Below are positions 41,145 to 48,624 of a DNA stretch of 64,000 bases, piece after piece. The position numbers were made by a program, and so were the translations under genes. Origin of the DNA: Ruminococcaceae bacterium KH2T8 (GTDB taxonomy: Bacteria; Bacillota; Clostridia; Saccharofermentanales; Saccharofermentanaceae); contig FOIY01000005.1 in NCBI GenBank assembly GCA_900111435.1, forward strand, positions 1 to 64,000. The letters run 5' to 3'. The notes beneath the pieces are model-generated. The model made no database searches, was not told the origin of the DNA, and saw only the letters and a program-made list of their open reading frames with translations. Positions within the stretch are counted from its first letter, which is position 1; each line of letters starts with the position of its first letter.

Positions 41145-41321
41145 ATGAATATACCCGGCGATCCCGTAATGCTCTTGAGCTTCGTAAACACACAGCTTCG
41201 CGATAACTATCCGTCCCTTGACGAGTTCTGCTCCTCTTTCGGCGTGGACAGGGGAGAGATCGAGGAGAAGCTTCGAAAGATCGACTATATGTACGATAAG
41301 GACAACAACCGCTTCGTTTGA
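41145..41321 (+). CDS. DUF4250-family small protein
   Basis: This 58-residue protein runs from ATG at 41145 to TGA at 41321: NIPGDPVMLLSFVNTQLRD then YPSLDEFCSSFGVD and a helix ending KIDYMYDKDNNRFV. This matches DUF4250 (pattern P-x-D-P-x-x-L-L-S-x-V-N-T-x-L-R-D and final N-x-F), a winged-helix-like family common in Clostridia and of unknown function. GGAGG is ten bases upstream. Confidence 0.85.
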   Translation: MNIPGDPVMLLSFVNTQLRDNYPSLDEFCSSFGVDRGEIEEKLRKIDYMYDKDNNRFV

Positions 41322-41359
41322 GGCGGCTGTTTTTGTGTCGAACGCGTGTCGAATGTGTG

Positions 41360-41388
41360 TTGAATGACATAGGATATGCGTTTATAAT
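41360..41388 (+). promoter_or_regulatory. Promoter of gpmI
   Basis: TTGAAT (41360-41365), 17 bases, then a perfect TATAAT (41383-41388). The gpmI start lies 44 bases downstream with AGGAG in between. Confidence 0.7.
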
Positions 41389-41431
41389 CATTAACGGCTT
41401 ATAAATATATTTTTTATATAGGAGATTCACT

Positions 41432-43024
41432 ATGAGACAGAAACCTGTAGTTTTGATGGTATTGGACGGCTACGGTATTTCCGATAAGACAGAGGGAAAT
41501 GCTATCGCCATGGCAAAGACTCCCGTTATGGACAAGCTCATGAAGGAGTGCCCTTACAAGCTCGGCGCTGCTTCCGGACTTGCAGTAGGACTTCCCGACG
41601 GACAGATGGGTAACTCCGAGGTTGGACACATGAACATCGGTTCCGGAAGGATCATCTACCAGGATCTGACTCTCATCACAAAATATATCGAGGACGGCGT
41701 TTTCTTTAAGAACGAAGAGCTTCTCCGCGCTATCGACAACTGCAAGAAGAACAACTCCGATCTTCACATCTGGGGACTTCTTTCGGACGGCGGCGTACAC
41801 AGCCACATCACACACCTTTACGCTATCATCGAGATGTGCAAGAAGGAAGGACTCGAGAACGTATATGTTCATCCCTTCTTCGACGGACGTGACACACCTC
41901 CGGCATCCGGTAAGGATTACCTCCAGCAGCTCGTTGACAAGATGAACGAGATCGGCTGCGGTAAGGTAGCTTCCATGTCCGGCCGTTACTATGCAATGGA
42001 CAGAGATAACAACTGGGATCGTATCCAGAAGGCTTACGATGCACTCGTACTCGGCGAGGGTGTTAAGGCTACAGATCCCATTGAGGCTATGCAGGCTTCC
42101 TACGATAACGAAGTAACAGACGAGTTCGTACTTCCTACAGTCATCACTAACGAGGACGGCACACCCGTATCAGTTGTTAAGCCTAACGACTCCGTTATCT
42201 TCTTCAACTTCCGCCCCGACCGTGCACGTGAGATAACAAAGGCTTTCTGCTTTGCTGATTCCGATATCGCAGCAGCTGAGGGCGACGCAGCAGATCCCAA
42301 GTGCATCAAGTTCCTTAAGAGAGCTAACGGCTTCATGCCCCTTACATACGTATGCTTCAAGGATTACGATGAGACGATCCCCAACAAGTTCGTCGCATTC
42401 AAGAAGGAAGAGATCACAAACACATTCGGTGAGTATCTCGCAGCTAACGGTTTGAAGCAGCTTCGTCTCGCTGAGACAGAGAAGTACGCTCACGTTACTT
42501 TCTTCTTCAACGGCGGTATCGAGGAGCCCAACAAGGACGAGGATCGTACACTTGTTAACTCCCCCAAGGTTGCTACATACGACCTTCAGCCTGAGATGAG
42601 TGCTCCCGAAGTATCCGAGAAGCTCGACGCAGCTATCACATCTAACGATTACGATGTCATCATCATCAACTTCGCTAACCCTGACATGGTAGGTCATACT
42701 GGTGTTATCGAGGCAGCAGTTGCAGCAGTTGAGAGGATCGACCAGTGCGTAGGCGCTGCGGTAGAGGCAGTAAAGAAGATGGACGGCGTTCTCTTCATCT
42801 GTGCCGACCACGGTAACGCAGAGCAGATGATCAACTACGAGACAAAGGCGCCTCACACTGCTCACACAACAAACCCCGTACCTTTCATCCTCTACAACTA
42901 CGATGAGGCTTACACACTTAAGGAAGGTGGCAGACTTTGCGACATCGCTCCTACGCTCCTTGAGATCATGGGACTTGAGAAGCCCGCTGAGATGACAGGT
43001 GAGTCACTTCTTATCAAGAAGTAA
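41432..43024 (+). CDS. gpmI: 2,3-bisphosphoglycerate-independent phosphoglycerate mutase
   Basis: This 530-residue cytoplasmic, Mn-dependent enzyme interconverts 3- and 2-phosphoglycerate in glycolysis. The alkaline-phosphatase-like core shows VLDGYG, the catalytic Ser region GNSEVGH, FFDGRDTPP, FNFRPDRARE, and the C-terminal metal site CADHGNAE with TAHTTNPVP. The length is standard. Codon choice differs from its neighbours (ACA for Thr, GCT/GCA for Ala rather than ACG/GCG), as expected for a highly expressed gene. Confidence 0.97.
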   Translation: MRQKPVVLMVLDGYGISDKTEGNAIAMAKTPVMDKLMKECPYKLGAASGLAVGLPDGQMGNSEVGHMNIGSGRIIYQDLTLITKYIEDGVFFKNEELLRAIDNCKKNNSDLHIWGLLSDGGVHSHITHLYAIIEMCKKEGLENVYVHPFFDGRDTPPASGKDYLQQLVDKMNEIGCGKVASMSGRYYAMDRDNNWDRIQKAYDALVLGEGVKATDPIEAMQASYDNEVTDEFVLPTVITNEDGTPVSVVKPNDSVIFFNFRPDRAREITKAFCFADSDIAAAEGDAADPKCIKFLKRANGFMPLTYVCFKDYDETIPNKFVAFKKEEITNTFGEYLAANGLKQLRLAETEKYAHVTFFFNGGIEEPNKDEDRTLVNSPKVATYDLQPEMSAPEVSEKLDAAITSNDYDVIIINFANPDMVGHTGVIEAAVAAVERIDQCVGAAVEAVKKMDGVLFICADHGNAEQMINYETKAPHTAHTTNPVPFILYNYDEAYTLKEGGRLCDIAPTLLEIMGLEKPAEMTGESLLIKK

Positions 43025-43046
43025 TATCTCTTATTGATTGATGATC

Positions 43047-43085
43047 ACGGCGGCGGTGCACCATTGCGGTGCGCCGCTGTTTTTG
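43047..43085 (+). terminator. Rho-independent terminator of gpmI
   Basis: GCGGC...GCCGC arms with GGTGCACC...GGTGC inside, followed by TGTTTTTG. Confidence 0.65.
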
Positions 43086-43124
43086 TGTGCGGGCTGCTGC
43101 GAGGGGGTGTCGGGGGCGCGGCGT

Positions 43125-43306
43125 GCGGCCAACCTTCCCCGAAACCGCTGGATGTCTCCACTCACGTCTCCGTTTTTTCAATGTGGAGACAATGGTGGAG
43201 ACATTTTTGCCGTTTTTGGGGAGTTTTGTCTCCACCCGTGTCTCCATTTTTCAAAAGTGGAGACATCAATGGAGACTTTAGATGCTTACTGCGATCCCCG
43301 CGAAAG
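43125..43306. repeat. GGAGAC-type palindromic intergenic repeat, direct copy 1
   Basis: This 182-bp element has two halves, each reading TGTCTCCA-n-GTCTCC-loop-GGAGAC-n-GGAGACA, with a GTTTTGGGG-type centre. It is nearly identical to 44001-44182, on the same strand 876 bp away; the DJ-1 gene lies between. Only a few substitutions and one balanced indel are seen. It fills the gap before the DJ-1 gene. Apparent ORFs in three frames across it are repeat-encoded. Confidence 0.88.
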
Positions 43307-43400
43307 CAACCGCCTAACGCGCCACGCTTAAACCGGTGCAGCGAAAAATCCCCTCGGTGCTGTATACTTAACTGGTAAGACATGACGGGAGGATAAATTA

Positions 43401-43958
43401 ATGAGCAAAGTAACAGCTTTTATAACAGACGGCACCGAGGAGTCCGAGTGCCTTATCGCAGTTGACCTCTTAAGGAGAGCGGGCATCGAGACGGAACTCG
43501 TTTCATGTAACGGCTCGAAGGAGGTCCTTTCTTCACATAAGATCAGGATCACAGTTGATAAGACATTCGAGGAAGCATCATTCACGGATTCGGATATGCT
43601 CTTTATCCCCGGCGGCATGCCCGGCGTAACTAATCTTACGGCGCACGAGGGACTCGCTGAGGCGCTGAAGGCTCAGGCAGCGGCTGACAAGTATATCGCG
43701 GCAGTATGCGCGGGACCTTCCGTGCTGGGCGGATTGGGACTTCTCGAAGGCAAGAAGGCTACATGCTTCCCCGGCTGGGAAGATAAGCTCATCGGAGCAA
43801 CCTATACAGGCGCAGGCGTTACGGTAGACGGCAAGATCTTAACAGGCAGAGGCCTCGGCTTCTCGGTGGATCTCGCGCTCAAGATGATCGAGGTCTTAGA
43901 GGGCGCGGAGAAGGCTCTTGATATAAAGGGCAGGATCCAACACCCCGAGACGATCTGA
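43401..43958 (+). CDS. DJ-1/PfpI-family protein
   Basis: This 185-residue Rossmann-like protein has a Glu in TDGTEESE (the DJ-1 acid), IPGGMPG, and the nucleophile elbow CAGPSVLG with its Cys. GRGLGFSVDLALKMIEVLEG is the usual C-terminal part. This is the DJ-1/YajL/ThiJ group, implicated in glyoxal, methylglyoxal or electrophile stress; the activity of any given member is hard to predict. It is flanked on both sides by the direct 182-bp repeats. Confidence 0.9.
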   Translation: MSKVTAFITDGTEESECLIAVDLLRRAGIETELVSCNGSKEVLSSHKIRITVDKTFEEASFTDSDMLFIPGGMPGVTNLTAHEGLAEALKAQAAADKYIAAVCAGPSVLGGLGLLEGKKATCFPGWEDKLIGATYTGAGVTVDGKILTGRGLGFSVDLALKMIEVLEGAEKALDIKGRIQHPETI

Positions 43959-44000
43959 GGCGGGCGCAGGTCGACAAGGCGGCTCGAAAGTCGTCGGCGA

Positions 44001-44182
44001 GCGGCCAACCTTCCCGTAAACCGCTGGATGTCTCCACTCACGTCTCCGTTTTTTCAATGTGGAGACAATGGTGGAGACATTTTTGCCGTTTTGGGGGAGT
44101 TTTGTCTCCACCCGTGTCTCCATTTTTCAAAAGTGGAGACATCAACGGAGACTTTAGATGCTTACTACAATCCCCGCGAAAG
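44001..44182. repeat. GGAGAC-type palindromic intergenic repeat, direct copy 2
   Basis: This is the second copy of 43125-43306, same length and orientation, placed after the DJ-1 gene. With the terminator at 44221-44257 it accounts for most of the 364-bp gap; 44258-44322 shows nothing. Confidence 0.88.
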
Positions 44183-44220
44183 TCACCCGCACGCACACCC
44201 ACAACAATAACAGCAAACAA

Positions 44221-44257
44221 AAAACTCTGCAGATCCCGCGAAGGACTGCAGAGTTTT
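44221..44257. terminator. Bidirectional terminator between convergent genes
   Basis: AAAACTCTGCAG (44221-44232) and CTGCAGAGTTTT (44246-44257) are perfect 12-bp arms with A- and T-runs suited to both strands. Confidence 0.9.
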
Positions 44258-44322
44258 GATGTCTATAGAGATATGGGTGCGCGAGGCGTGGAGTCACGGG
44301 AGCCGCGCACGCGAGTTAACCA

Positions 44323-44901
44323 TCACGCGGGCTTGGGGCCTCCGGGGATGCGGCCGCGGCCGCCGGGACCGGGCATCCTGCCTTCGGGAGGCATTCCCTG
44401 AGGCGGACCGCCGAGGCCGACCGCTCTGGTAACGATTGGTGATAAGAGGAGCGACAGGAGATAGCTTATTACTATCGAAGGGATGAGAGTGCTTATCCAC
44501 GAGCCGAAGAACATTGCCACGAGAGGCGGCGCCTGGTCGGCGGGGATATGCGAGTGAGCCTGCGCTACGTTAACGAAGCAGACGATCGCACTTACACATA
44601 TTGCGTTAACGAGCGAGATCGGCAGGCTGTTGAGTATGAAGAAAAGAGGTGAGGGAGGCGTGGCACCTGCTTTCGAGGCGAGCGCGTTGCCCCACTTTCC
44701 GAGAGGCAGGATCAGCGCGAAGATGATTCCTACCACAATGGATTCAATGACGTTTAGGATGTACATTACGGGTGCTGCGGGCGACGACTCCAGCTGCTGG
44801 GGGGTCATACCTTTTCGGATCAGGTACGACATGATGATGCCCATGGCTGCGGAGATCAACGTTGCCATTATGATTCCTACGGCGCGTTCCTTATTTTTCA
44901 T
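44323..44901 (-). CDS. Four-helix membrane protein with Gly/Pro-rich tail
   Basis: I do not recognise this 192-residue protein with confidence. Four hydrophobic helices (about 8-28, 46-68, 85-112 and 128-160) form two similar halves, loosely like DUF2798-type helix pairs. The last 30 residues are Gly/Pro/Arg rich (GGPPQGMPPEGR...). No catalytic motif is visible. GGGGGA precedes the ATG. It is encoded after galT on the same strand, but with its own upstream gap. Confidence 0.6.
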   Translation of the reverse strand: MKNKERAVGIIMATLISAAMGIIMSYLIRKGMTPQQLESSPAAPVMYILNVIESIVVGIIFALILPLGKWGNALASKAGATPPSPLFFILNSLPISLVNAICVSAIVCFVNVAQAHSHIPADQAPPLVAMFFGSWISTLIPSIVISYLLSLLLSPIVTRAVGLGGPPQGMPPEGRMPGPGGRGRIPGGPKPA

Positions 44902-44962
44902 AGCCTTGTCCCCCTATACACTCAACTTAACAGATAACAGGGTTGATTTCCATCGGAGTATG

Positions 44963-46477
44963 TTACAGGTTTTTTAAGAACTTTTGAAATGCTTTCCTGC
45001 CCTCGGGAGTGCGCTTGTAGACGCCTGCGCATCCGAGTATCCCGGCGAAAGCTATCGCGATCTCGTCACGGATGGCGCTCTCGACCTTTTCACGTGTCGA
45101 CAGATCGTACTTATCGCGCCACTCGTTGACCCAGTCGGCGTGCTTTGCGATGTTCTCGATCGAGGAGATATCGGAGCCGTTTAAGATCGCGTCCGTGAGC
45201 TCGCTGATCTCGCCCTTAAGGCGCGCGGGGAGGATCGCGAGGCCCATTACTTCGATGAGTCCGATGTTCTCCTTTTTGAGGTGGTGATATTCTGCGTGAG
45301 GGTGATAAACGCCCAGCGGGTGCTCGTCGGTCGTGATGTTATTTCGAAGTACCAGGTCGAGCTCGAACCGACCGTCGGATGTCCGCCTCGCGATGGGCGT
45401 TATCGCGTTGTGCCTCACGCCGTCGTCGGTATATGCATAGATGAAAGCGTCCTCGTCCGTGTAGGCTTTCCAGCATGTGAGGATATGGTCTGCGCAGTCC
45501 GCGAGGCGCTCTCTGTCAGAGCCCTGAAGCCTTATGACCGACATCGGCCATCTGATCGTGCCCGCGGTTATGTCCTCGTAGCCGTCGATCGTAAACATCT
45601 CCTCGTAGGGGGCGCGTGCCATCGGGAATTCGTAGCAGCCGCCCTGGAAATGGTCGTGCGAGAGGATCGAGCCGCCTACTATCGGGATGTCGGCATTAGA
45701 GCCCGCGGTATAGTGCGGGAAGACCTCGGTGAAGGACAGGAGCTTCGCAAATGTCGCCTTGTCGATCGTCATGGGGATATGTTCCTTGTTCAGGATTATG
45801 CAGTGCTCGTTATAGTAGACATAGGGCGAGTACTGAAGGCAGTAGGGATCGCCCTCCAATGTGATCGGGATGATCCTGTGATTCTGCCTGGCGGGATGAG
45901 TCAGGGTGCCTTCAAAGCCTTCGTTTTCGGGGCACAGCAGGCACTTGGGGTACGAGGTGCTCTTCGCCTTTCCCGCGGCCGCGATGTCGCGCGGATCCTT
46001 CTCGGGCTTACTCAGGTTGATCGTGATGTCGATGTCGCCGTACTCCGTCGGGGTCGACCACTTGATATCCTTTGCGATGCGGTCCGTCCTTATGTAGTTG
46101 GAGCTCTTGGAGAAGCCGTAATACCAGTCTGTTGCCGTCTTCGGCGACTCGGCGTAGAGCGAGTTGAACTTATTTATGACGACTGACGGGGGCGGAGTCA
46201 GGATCCCCATTATCTTTGTGTCAAATAGATCCTTCGATGCCGTGGAATCGCTCGTTAATACACCCGCTTCCAGAGCCCAATTGATGATGTCCTCCAGGAT
46301 AAGGTGCAGATCGCGCTCTGGCAAAGGCTCGTCGGGAGCCGCGTATTCCTTGAGGTTCAGTGCCGACAGCAGTGAATTGATCACATAAGTCCTGTCGTTT
46401 TCGTCCGTGAGACCGCATCTGACCGCGTAGTTCGTAAGTTCGGTCAGATACTTCATGATGTTCTTGTTCGTAACCAT
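44963..46477 (-). CDS. galT: UDP-glucose--hexose-1-phosphate uridylyltransferase (class II GalT)
   Basis: This 504-residue enzyme is the longer Firmicute form of GalT. Family blocks are FNSLYAESPKTATDWYYGFSKSSNYIRTDRI, CLLCPENEGFEGTLTHPARQNHR, a central ILSHDHFQGGCYEFPMA with the active-site H-x-H region, and HPHAEYHHLKKENIGLIEVMGLAILP. It transfers UMP between UDP-glucose and galactose-1-phosphate in the Leloir pathway. It is 16 bp downstream of galK, with GGAGGG before the ATG. Confidence 0.95.
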   Translation of the reverse strand: MVTNKNIMKYLTELTNYAVRCGLTDENDRTYVINSLLSALNLKEYAAPDEPLPERDLHLILEDIINWALEAGVLTSDSTASKDLFDTKIMGILTPPPSVVINKFNSLYAESPKTATDWYYGFSKSSNYIRTDRIAKDIKWSTPTEYGDIDITINLSKPEKDPRDIAAAGKAKSTSYPKCLLCPENEGFEGTLTHPARQNHRIIPITLEGDPYCLQYSPYVYYNEHCIILNKEHIPMTIDKATFAKLLSFTEVFPHYTAGSNADIPIVGGSILSHDHFQGGCYEFPMARAPYEEMFTIDGYEDITAGTIRWPMSVIRLQGSDRERLADCADHILTCWKAYTDEDAFIYAYTDDGVRHNAITPIARRTSDGRFELDLVLRNNITTDEHPLGVYHPHAEYHHLKKENIGLIEVMGLAILPARLKGEISELTDAILNGSDISSIENIAKHADWVNEWRDKYDLSTREKVESAIRDEIAIAFAGILGCAGVYKRTPEGRKAFQKFLKNL

Positions 46478-46493
46478 TTTGTGAGCCCTCCGC

Positions 46494-47750
46494 TCAGACT
46501 ATCTCGATACCGCCGTATTTTCTTATGCTCAGGATCTCGCACGATCCGTCGCCGAAGATCTTATTCATATACTCCCGGTAGCGGGGAGCGTTCTCCTTTT
46601 TAACGAAAGCCTGTATCGTACCGGCAAATCCGCCTCCGTGTACTCTTGCCGCCTCGTCATCAGCGAGGAGCATGTCGCTCACGGCAAGTGCCAGTGATAC
46701 GTTCTGTGTAGTGACATCCGAATTGGAGTAGACATTCTGAAGGTATTTAAATGAAGAGTCGCCTGACTTTCGAACGAGCTTTATGAATCCGTTCGTATTG
46801 CCGTCCGACAGTGCGCGAGCCTCTGCTGCGGCCCTCTTTGTCTCCTGTTCGAAATGAAGAGCTCTCAGGACGGCGCGGTCTCCTGCGTGTTTTCGAAGGA
46901 GGTCCATATTGTCTATGATCTCGTCGATACTTGCCGCGCGAAGCTTATCCTTTCCGAGGAGCTCTGCAACAGCTGTCATCTCGGCGGGAACTGCTGCATA
47001 GTCGGGGGTGAGGTCCGCGTGGGATCCCTTTGTATCCGTGATGCAGAGCGCATAGCCCGATGCATCGAGGTCGAATTCGATCTTCTCGACCTTGGGTGCG
47101 GAAGGATCCATAAAGTCTATATATACGAGGCTTCCTACGGAGCTCGCCATCTGGTCCATGAGACCGCAGGGCTTGCCGAAATACTTATTCTCGGCTTCCT
47201 GGCCTGCCTGCGCGATAGTGACGGGATCGATCGAGGAGTCGTTAAAGAGTCCCGAGACGATGGTTCCGATAAGTGTCTCGAAAGCGGCCGACGATGACAG
47301 GCCCGCTCCGATCAGCACATCGCTCGTGATATAGGCATCGAATCCGCCGACCTTATAGCCCTTTCCGAGGCAAAGAGATGCCACTACACCCCTTACGAGG
47401 GAGATCGTGGTGTTCTGCTCTTCGGGCCTTGCGGCAAGGTCACTTGTAACAATGTTAACGGGGTCAAAACCCTCCGCATTTACGCGGATCTCATCGGATC
47501 CGTTGGCGCGTGCGATGGCGATCGCGTCCTTGTTTACCGATGCGGCCAGCACCTCGCCTCTTTGGTGGTCGGTGTGGTTGCCGCCTATCTCGGTCCTGCC
47601 CGGTGCACTGAAGATCCTGATGCTCTCATCGGTGCCCCCGAAGAGTCCGAGGAAAGATCTTATGGCCTCGCCGTAACGTCCGGGCTGCGGGGCTGCGGCC
47701 TCGTCCGTACAGTAGATATCCTTAAAGTCGATAGTATTTATATCTGTCAT
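46494..47750 (-). CDS. galK: Galactokinase
   Basis: This 418-residue GHMP kinase phosphorylates galactose at C1. The galactokinase signature APGRTEIGGNHTDHQ is near residue 45, the ATP loop is GAGLSSSAAFE, and motif 3 is HGGGFAGTIQAF. I use the ATG at 47750, with AGGAGG seven bases upstream; the in-frame extension further upstream runs through promoter DNA. It is the first gene of galK-galT and is divergent from the alpha-galactoside cluster. Confidence 0.95.
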   Translation of the reverse strand: MTDINTIDFKDIYCTDEAAAPQPGRYGEAIRSFLGLFGGTDESIRIFSAPGRTEIGGNHTDHQRGEVLAASVNKDAIAIARANGSDEIRVNAEGFDPVNIVTSDLAARPEEQNTTISLVRGVVASLCLGKGYKVGGFDAYITSDVLIGAGLSSSAAFETLIGTIVSGLFNDSSIDPVTIAQAGQEAENKYFGKPCGLMDQMASSVGSLVYIDFMDPSAPKVEKIEFDLDASGYALCITDTKGSHADLTPDYAAVPAEMTAVAELLGKDKLRAASIDEIIDNMDLLRKHAGDRAVLRALHFEQETKRAAAEARALSDGNTNGFIKLVRKSGDSSFKYLQNVYSNSDVTTQNVSLALAVSDMLLADDEAARVHGGGFAGTIQAFVKKENAPRYREYMNKIFGDGSCEILSIRKYGGIEIV

Positions 47751-47834
47751 GGCAATCCTCCTCTTAGTTCGGATTATAGATTCTTTCGCCGTAACAAGCG
47801 ATAGGAAAGCTAATGCGCACTTTTCACAACTTAT

Positions 47835-47863
47835 GGAAACTTTCTTTGTGCAAAATAGTTTCC
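47835..47863. promoter_or_regulatory. Operator-like inverted repeat GGAAACT-N15-AGTTTCC
   Basis: Perfect 7-bp arms lie in the divergent gal control region. A third GGAAACT occurs at 47898-47904. The adjacent TetR (48017) is the obvious candidate binder and could act on both galKT and the alpha-galactoside operon. Confidence 0.5.
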
Positions 47864-47884
47864 GCACTTCCGTTCGAACCCTGA

Positions 47885-47954
47885 TATTATTAGGGTAGGA
47901 AACTGAGAAGGTAGCCTCAATTTTCTGTAGGAGGCGGCAAAGAAGAGGGCCGCC
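47885..47954 (+). promoter_or_regulatory. Possible -10 and alternative hairpins in the leader of the TetR/alpha-galactoside operon
   Basis: TATTAT (47885-47890) is a possible -10. Downstream, GCCTC (47914-47918) can pair with GAGGC (47931-47935), while the overlapping GGCGGC (47933-47938) can pair with GCCGCC (47949-47954). The two stems compete for GGC. No known aptamer is recognised. Confidence 0.35.
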
Positions 47955-48016
47955 GTAAAGTCGCAGACCGAAGTATCAGAACGCATGCATGTACAAGATG
48001 TCGGAGGTGACAAACT

Positions 48017-48592
48017 ATGGTTAAGAACGAAGAGTTAAGACAGAAGATCCTCGAAAGCACTATCACGGTATTCAACAAAAAGGGCTTAAAGCTCACGATG
48101 TCGGATATTGCTACGGAGATCTCGATCAGCAAGAAGACGATCTACAAGGAGTTCGACAGCAAGGATGAGCTCTTTGACGCGATGGTCGACTACATCTTTG
48201 ACACGATCAAGGAAAAAGAGAATGAGATCGCGAACGATCCGAATCTCGGAACGATCGACAGATTGAAAGCTCTCCTTGGTGCGATGCCTGACAGCTACCA
48301 GGGCATCAATTTCCAGGAGCTTCATCCTCTTAAGGAAAAGTATCCCGAAGTCTATGAGAAGATCGCAATGAGACTCGAGACCGGATGGGAGACAACGATC
48401 GAGCTCCTCGAGCAGGGCAAGAAGGAAGGCGTCATAAGAAAGGACGCTGACATCAGGATCATCAAGGTGATGCTCGAAGCATCCATTGAGAAGATGATCT
48501 CCGAGGACATGCTCGAGAAGAACAACATCAAATATGTAGACGCCCTTAAGGAAGTAGTAAACATCCTTGTAGACGGAATCGCTGTACGATAA
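48017..48592 (+). CDS. TetR/AcrR-family regulator of the alpha-galactoside cluster
   Basis: This 191-residue protein has a TetR_N HTH at 8-54 (ILESTITVFNKKGLKLTMSDIATEISISKKTIYKEFDSKDELF). The rest is helical. A strong GGAGGTGA precedes the ATG. It heads a run of same-strand genes: glycosyltransferase-like, GPH symporter and GH36 alpha-galactosidase. TetR control of sugar genes is less usual than LacI/AraC, so the true inducer may not be a simple sugar. Confidence 0.88.
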   Translation: MVKNEELRQKILESTITVFNKKGLKLTMSDIATEISISKKTIYKEFDSKDELFDAMVDYIFDTIKEKENEIANDPNLGTIDRLKALLGAMPDSYQGINFQELHPLKEKYPEVYEKIAMRLETGWETTIELLEQGKKEGVIRKDADIRIIKVMLEASIEKMISEDMLEKNNIKYVDALKEVVNILVDGIAVR

Positions 48593-48624
48593 TCAGGATC
48601 ATCAATTAAAAAGAGGTTACGAAC

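Noticed and set aside
43034-43383. Overlapping ORFs in several frames on both strands, also at 43896-44401 and 3752-4073
   Set aside because: They are created by the GGAGAC palindromic repeats, which read open in many frames; peptides repeat the same words and lack ribosome sites.
47880-47990. A known riboswitch (c-di-GMP or cobalamin type) before the TetR/alpha-galactoside operon
   Set aside because: Hairpins are present, but none of the consensus core sequences of those aptamers can be found.
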